From JARRNE01 sp963824085 (GTDB lineage Bacteria > Pseudomonadota > Gammaproteobacteria > Chromatiales > Chromatiaceae), in NCBI GenBank assembly GCA_963824085.1, contig CAWGNT010000018.1, positions 124,001 through 188,000 on the forward strand: DNA of 64,000 nt, written 5' to 3'. A program made the translations under genes and the position numbers. This document shows, piece after piece, positions 60,676 through 64,000 of the stretch (position 1 is the first letter of the stretch; each line of letters opens with the position of its first letter). The notes under the pieces are model-generated. The model searched no databases. It was not told the DNA's origin and saw nothing but the letters and a program-made list of their open reading frames with translations.

Positions 60676-63398
60676 CCTTGCCGCATCAAATTATCGAGGT
60701 CTCGACGTGCCAGCACCGCCGCGCAATCGCGCCAGGCGTCGTCGCTGGGCTTGATGGTCTCGTTGTAGCGAAGGTCAAAGCCGGTCGCACGCCGGCGCTC
60801 TTCGATGTACTGGTCCATCTGCTGGCCCAGCGTTGCAATGTCGTCGATCCACTCGTCCTTGATGGTGTCCGGGAGCGCGCCGAACAGGTCGTATCGGTTA
60901 CGCATGCGCTCCGAGAGCCGCTCGTAGACAATCTCATCGACGGTGCCCTGGTGAACCAGGTTCAACATGTCCACGGTAGAGCGGGCTTGGCCGAAACGCT
61001 TGATGCGGCCAATCCGCTGTTCGAGCCGGGTGGGGTTCCAGGGCAGGTCGACATTGATAAGAGTCCCCAAGGTCTGGAGATTCAGACCCTCGCAGGCGGC
61101 GTCGGTGGCAACCATGATGCGGATGTCGCGGTCCGCCACCATCCGTTTCAGCGACTCGCGGGCGGTGCCGACCGCCTGGCCGTCGCGGTAAAGCCGGCTG
61201 CGATCAGCGCCCGCATAAAGTCCGATGATCTCCCCCGGCAGCTCTTCGGCCAGGGCATCCGCCACCCAGCGCGCGGTGTCGTAGTACTGGCTGAAGATGA
61301 TGCAGCCCAGATCCAGCCAGCCTTCGTCCTTTAGGTAGTAGCGGATCGCGCGGAGCTTCGGGTCGTCATCCATGCCTTCGAGGGCGGCGATCAGGCTCTC
61401 AAGTGCGGCCCGTTCGGCGTCGTTCTGAACCTCCAGGTCGGCCTCAATGTCCTCGGTCTCTTCATGGACCTGACGCCCCTCCAGAAGCACGGTCGCCGTA
61501 TTGATGCCAGCCACCGTGCTGGAGCAGACCCGCTGCTCCATTAGATTCTTCATGAAACCGCCGCCTTTCCCGCGCTGGGCGAGCACCTTTCCGAAGGCAC
61601 GGGCTTCCTCGTAGGCGCGGTCGAAATCGGGTGTCGTGCGCAGGGCCAGTCCCTGGAACAGGGCATTGAAGCGGTGCGGGTCCGCGGCCAGGTCCTGCTC
61701 CGGATGGATGCTCACGGCGATCTTGTCGATAAGTCCTCGTGCCTCCAACGTCGCCCGCTTGCGCAGGACGACGTGGCGCACGCAGGGGTTCTCGCGCTGG
61801 AAGAAGGATGCCCCGTCGATCGTTCGCTCCAGCTCCGTCTCCAGGTCGTCGCGAAGATCTCCAGGCAGCAGAGTCAGGGCACCTGCTAAGTGCTCGGTCG
61901 GACCCATGTCGAGCTCTTCGCGCAGGTTGCGGAACAGCCGGCGCGCATTGGGCTCGTTGGTGGACTCCATGGTAGGCAACGGCGATCGAAGCAGCTGCCA
62001 CGCGTGGTCGAGATCGACAACCCGCTCCTCCCCGCTCAGGATCGGCAGTACCCGCGCTGGGTGGTGCCATGGCGCAAGCTCGTTGCCGAGCACGAAGCCG
62101 TCGGTGCCGCGGTGAAGGATGCGCACCAAGTCCCAGAGGTCCGCGGGGTCGGTCTGGACAGGTGTGGCGGTGCCGAGCAACACATGCGCGGCGCGATTGG
62201 CAACCGCGTGCATGAAGGCCAGTAGCTCGTTCGGCTCTCCGGCGTTCTGGCCGTACCCCTGGCGGGAACGCGCCTTATGGGCCTCGTCCAGGATAGCAAG
62301 CTCGAAAGTCAGGTCGGTCAGGTACTCCTTCTCCTTTGAAGGTTGCACCATCAGCCCGGTCGAAACGATTCCGATCCGCAGCGGACAGCGGGCGATGTGC
62401 TCAGCCCCGCTGGGAGAGATGGCCCGCTCCTCCGGGTCGAGCCACACCTTGCGGCTGGAGTGCCAGCGGGCGCAGGGGATGCCGAGCTTGTCGATCATCT
62501 CGGTCTGCCACTGCTCGCAGAGGGTGGCCGGGGCGAAGATCACGATGGGCTTGCGGCGGCGTCCGGTCTTTTCGGACAACAGGCACAGCGTCAGGGCCGC
62601 GGTCCCGAGCGAGAGCGTCTTGCCCAGACCTACCTCGTCGGCCAGTAGCAGCCGCACCTGGCCGTGGTCGTTGTAGTGGCGCAGGCACTCCGTGACGAAC
62701 CCCTGCTGCCACGGCTGGAGCGCCATACCCTCGCGGTACAGGGGAGCTTCGATCAGCGCGGCGGGGGCCAGCGTCTCCTCGGTCTCGATTTCCGGCAGCA
62801 GCACCTCGTAGCGGCGGCTGCGGCGGCGGACCTCCCGACAGACCGCCTCCGGCAGGGGCCGGGCCGCGTTCCAGAGGTACTCGAACTCGGCCTCGATCCA
62901 CGCGACTCCCTCGGGCGAGTCGTCCTCCCAGAGGATCTCGTAGTGACGTTGCCAGCCATGGCGGGTCTCGTTCATGGAGCCGATGAACCCGACCTTGCGC
63001 CCGTCGGCCAGCTCGATGACGCCTGCCTTGCCGTGCACGAAGCCGCAGACGCTGTCCGGCGCGACCCGGATCACCTGGCCGCGCTTGGCCAGGAACGCGT
63101 CCAGACGCTGGTAGCGTTCGCGGTTCAGCAGGGTCTCGGCCTCGATGGACCGCTCGTTCCAGCGCCCAAGCATCCGCGCCTCGCGCAGCTGTGCGACCTT
63201 TAGATCCTCCGGCGACAGGTCCACGTTGCAGACGATGCGCACGTCCGGGATCGGCTCCAGCCACTCGTGTGCAATCTCAAACAACGAGCTGGTGAAGTAG
63301 CCGGCGATCCGCCGGTAGCTGCGCGCGCCTTGGAGCTGTTCGGCCAGGAAACTCCGATCAAGCCGATCAGTGCGGGAGGACAGTCGGCGTATCGTCAC
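60663..63398 (-). CDS. PLD-like nuclease / SNF2 helicase fusion, likely defence-related
   Basis: A 911-residue protein beginning at GTG 63398 (VTIRRLSSRTDRLDRSFLAE). The N-terminus has a phospholipase-D-like fold with VHGKAGVIEL (His122, Lys124) and FIGSMNETRHGW. A two-lobed SNF2/superfamily-2 helicase follows: Walker A ADEVGLGKT (Lys260), DEAH at 371-374, GTATPVQ, and in the second lobe ATDAACEGLNLQ and QRIGRIKRFGQ. PLD plus SNF2 proteins are typical of anti-phage islands (compare DISARM components DrmC and DrmD, which are separate proteins), though the mechanism here is unknown. The GTG overlaps the toxin stop (GTGA); the 3' end overlaps the next gene. Confidence 0.85.
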   Translation of the reverse strand: MTIRRLSSRTDRLDRSFLAEQLQGARSYRRIAGYFTSSLFEIAHEWLEPIPDVRIVCNVDLSPEDLKVAQLREARMLGRWNERSIEAETLLNRERYQRLDAFLAKRGQVIRVAPDSVCGFVHGKAGVIELADGRKVGFIGSMNETRHGWQRHYEILWEDDSPEGVAWIEAEFEYLWNAARPLPEAVCREVRRRSRRYEVLLPEIETEETLAPAALIEAPLYREGMALQPWQQGFVTECLRHYNDHGQVRLLLADEVGLGKTLSLGTAALTLCLLSEKTGRRRKPIVIFAPATLCEQWQTEMIDKLGIPCARWHSSRKVWLDPEERAISPSGAEHIARCPLRIGIVSTGLMVQPSKEKEYLTDLTFELAILDEAHKARSRQGYGQNAGEPNELLAFMHAVANRAAHVLLGTATPVQTDPADLWDLVRILHRGTDGFVLGNELAPWHHPARVLPILSGEERVVDLDHAWQLLRSPLPTMESTNEPNARRLFRNLREELDMGPTEHLAGALTLLPGDLRDDLETELERTIDGASFFQRENPCVRHVVLRKRATLEARGLIDKIAVSIHPEQDLAADPHRFNALFQGLALRTTPDFDRAYEEARAFGKVLAQRGKGGGFMKNLMEQRVCSSTVAGINTATVLLEGRQVHEETEDIEADLEVQNDAERAALESLIAALEGMDDDPKLRAIRYYLKDEGWLDLGCIIFSQYYDTARWVADALAEELPGEIIGLYAGADRSRLYRDGQAVGTARESLKRMVADRDIRIMVATDAACEGLNLQTLGTLINVDLPWNPTRLEQRIGRIKRFGQARSTVDMLNLVHQGTVDEIVYERLSERMRNRYDLFGALPDTIKDEWIDDIATLGQQMDQYIEERRRATGFDLRYNETIKPSDDAWRDCAAVLARRDLDNLMRQGWSG

Positions 63399-63822
63399 AG
63401 TGCGGCAGCGTCTGAAAATGGATTCAGAATCGAAACACCGCTGCGCTCGACATCGCGCACATTGCGGGTCACCAGGGTCAACCCGTGCTCCAGCGCGGTC
63501 GCAGCCAAGAGACCGTCGACGACTGGCAGTGCATCCGGGACGTTGTTTCGTCCCCAACGCTCAGCGATGGCGGCTGAAATGGGCAGGATCCGATCAGTGA
63601 GGCGCCCCTTGATATGCGCCATCCGCCGCTCAGTCGCTCAGCCTGATCAGGGTCGCGGCGCCGCAAACGCTCAATGCCCTGTCGCACCTCGCCCAGTACC
63701 AGCACCGAGAGATAGAGATCCTCGACGCGCGCCTTCGCATACCAGTCTCGGACGCCCGGGTCAGCGCGATCCCCCTTCTGCACCTCGGACAAGATGTTGG
63801 GTGTGTCGATCAGGAACCCCAT
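63395..63822 (-). pseudogene. PIN-domain toxin (VapC/FitB-like), frameshifted
   Basis: Two frames together match a full PIN ribonuclease toxin. The first (ATG 63822) gives MGFLIDTPNILSEVQKGDRA and then LYLSVLVLGEVRQGIERLRR. The second (to the stop at 63395) gives GRLTDRILPISAAIAERWGR and VVDGLLAATALEHGLTLVTRNVRD, cut off at LNPFSDAAAL. They meet around 63620-63640, where one base appears to be missing. The acidic residues of both halves are present, so the family is clear. The gene is either broken or has a sequence error. There is also an extra residue in the first motif (DTPNILSE for the usual DTNVLSE). Confidence 0.8.
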
Positions 63823-64000
63823 TCTGTATCACCACGGCCGAAGTCTCTGGAACGGCGAAGGTCTTCTTCCGTTAGGCCCACCGTCAACCCTGCCAATAGC
63901 CGCTTCAGGTCGGCGGTGTCATCTGCGGACACGGAGGTTTCATCCATCAGCAGCAGCACGCGCAAATGGGTACCGTCCGGTATCGCATCCGGTAGACGGA
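63810..64000 (-). CDS. probable cognate antitoxin (5' end cut by window edge)
   Basis: An open frame entering from the right edge encodes RLPDAIPDGTHLRVLLLMDE, then DLKRLLAGLTVGLTEEDLRR, and stops after DTEWGS, overlapping the toxin start by 13 bases. Size, position and overlap fit a VapB-type antitoxin of the PIN toxin. The DNA-binding or start region is outside the window, so the family is not determined. Confidence 0.6.
   Translation of the reverse strand, partial: RLPDAIPDGTHLRVLLLMDETSVSADDTADLKRLLAGLTVGLTEEDLRRSRDFGRGDTEWGS

Overview
The window reads as chromosome of a GC-rich gammaproteobacterium. The best evidence is gene order. The gcvR / dapA-bamC divergence at the left end is the arrangement known from enterobacteria. 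The run lolC-lolD-DUF2062-comEC-exbB-exbD-msbA-lpxK-trm112-kdsB ... ptp / rne / rluC-HAD-sppA-maf is close to the order I recall for Pseudomonas and relatives. The lineage cannot be fixed from the window; an environmental, micro-oxic or sulfur-cycle gammaproteobacterium is only an impression.

Layout. 0-3.6 kb: gcvR (cut by the window edge), dapA, bamC and an MBL-fold hydrolase. 3.6-13.4 kb: a respiratory block with cydD-cydC, an OmpA-type lipoprotein, cydA-cydB and the 38-codon cydX, then a two-gene DUF6858/NifX-like unit and an FNR-like regulator. 13.6-20.2 kb: a frameshifted PAS-GGDEF-EAL gene, uup, a P-loop ATPase, a MetA-family acyltransferase and a small orphan ORF. 20.4-25.1 kb: an M1 metallopeptidase, a ChaN-PDZ protein and agmatine deiminase. 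25.2-35.2 kb: lipoprotein release (lolC/lolD), DNA uptake (comEC) and a tightly overlapping envelope/LPS operon from exbB to kdsB. 35.2-38.1 kb: a small variable interval inside the conserved cluster, with a repetitive glycine-rich secreted protein, an OsmC protein, a Gln/Arg-rich secreted protein, a strong terminator below a foldable RNA candidate, and an opposite-strand terminator with no gene behind it. 38.1-45.6 kb: ptp, rne, rluC, a HAD phosphatase, sppA and maf. 45.7-49.0 kb: two hypotheticals and ftsH. 49.6-58.4 kb: signalling genes (a receiver-PAS-histidine kinase coupled to a receiver-PAS-GGDEF-EAL protein; a membrane GGDEF-EAL protein in a row with ettA and a DUF815 ATPase). 58.9-64 kb: a methyltransferase, tRNA-Ser(GGA), and an accessory segment with a PLD-SNF2 helicase, a short unknown gene and a broken PIN toxin with its antitoxin.

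Themes. Genes for low-oxygen respiration (cydABX, the CydDC exporter, an FNR-like protein) are clustered. Genes for cyclic-di-GMP turnover occur three times. Several intergenic regions share repeated sequence: a hairpin-bearing repeat in three copies, an AAGCGAAAAA-type motif in four or five copies, and one MITE-like double hairpin. The most likely place for an uncharacterised system is the segment right of tRNA-Ser, where a broken toxin, a PLD-helicase and an unknown small gene lie head to tail and overlap. The best non-coding leads are the two RNA candidates at 36.6-36.7 kb and 37.3-37.5 kb.
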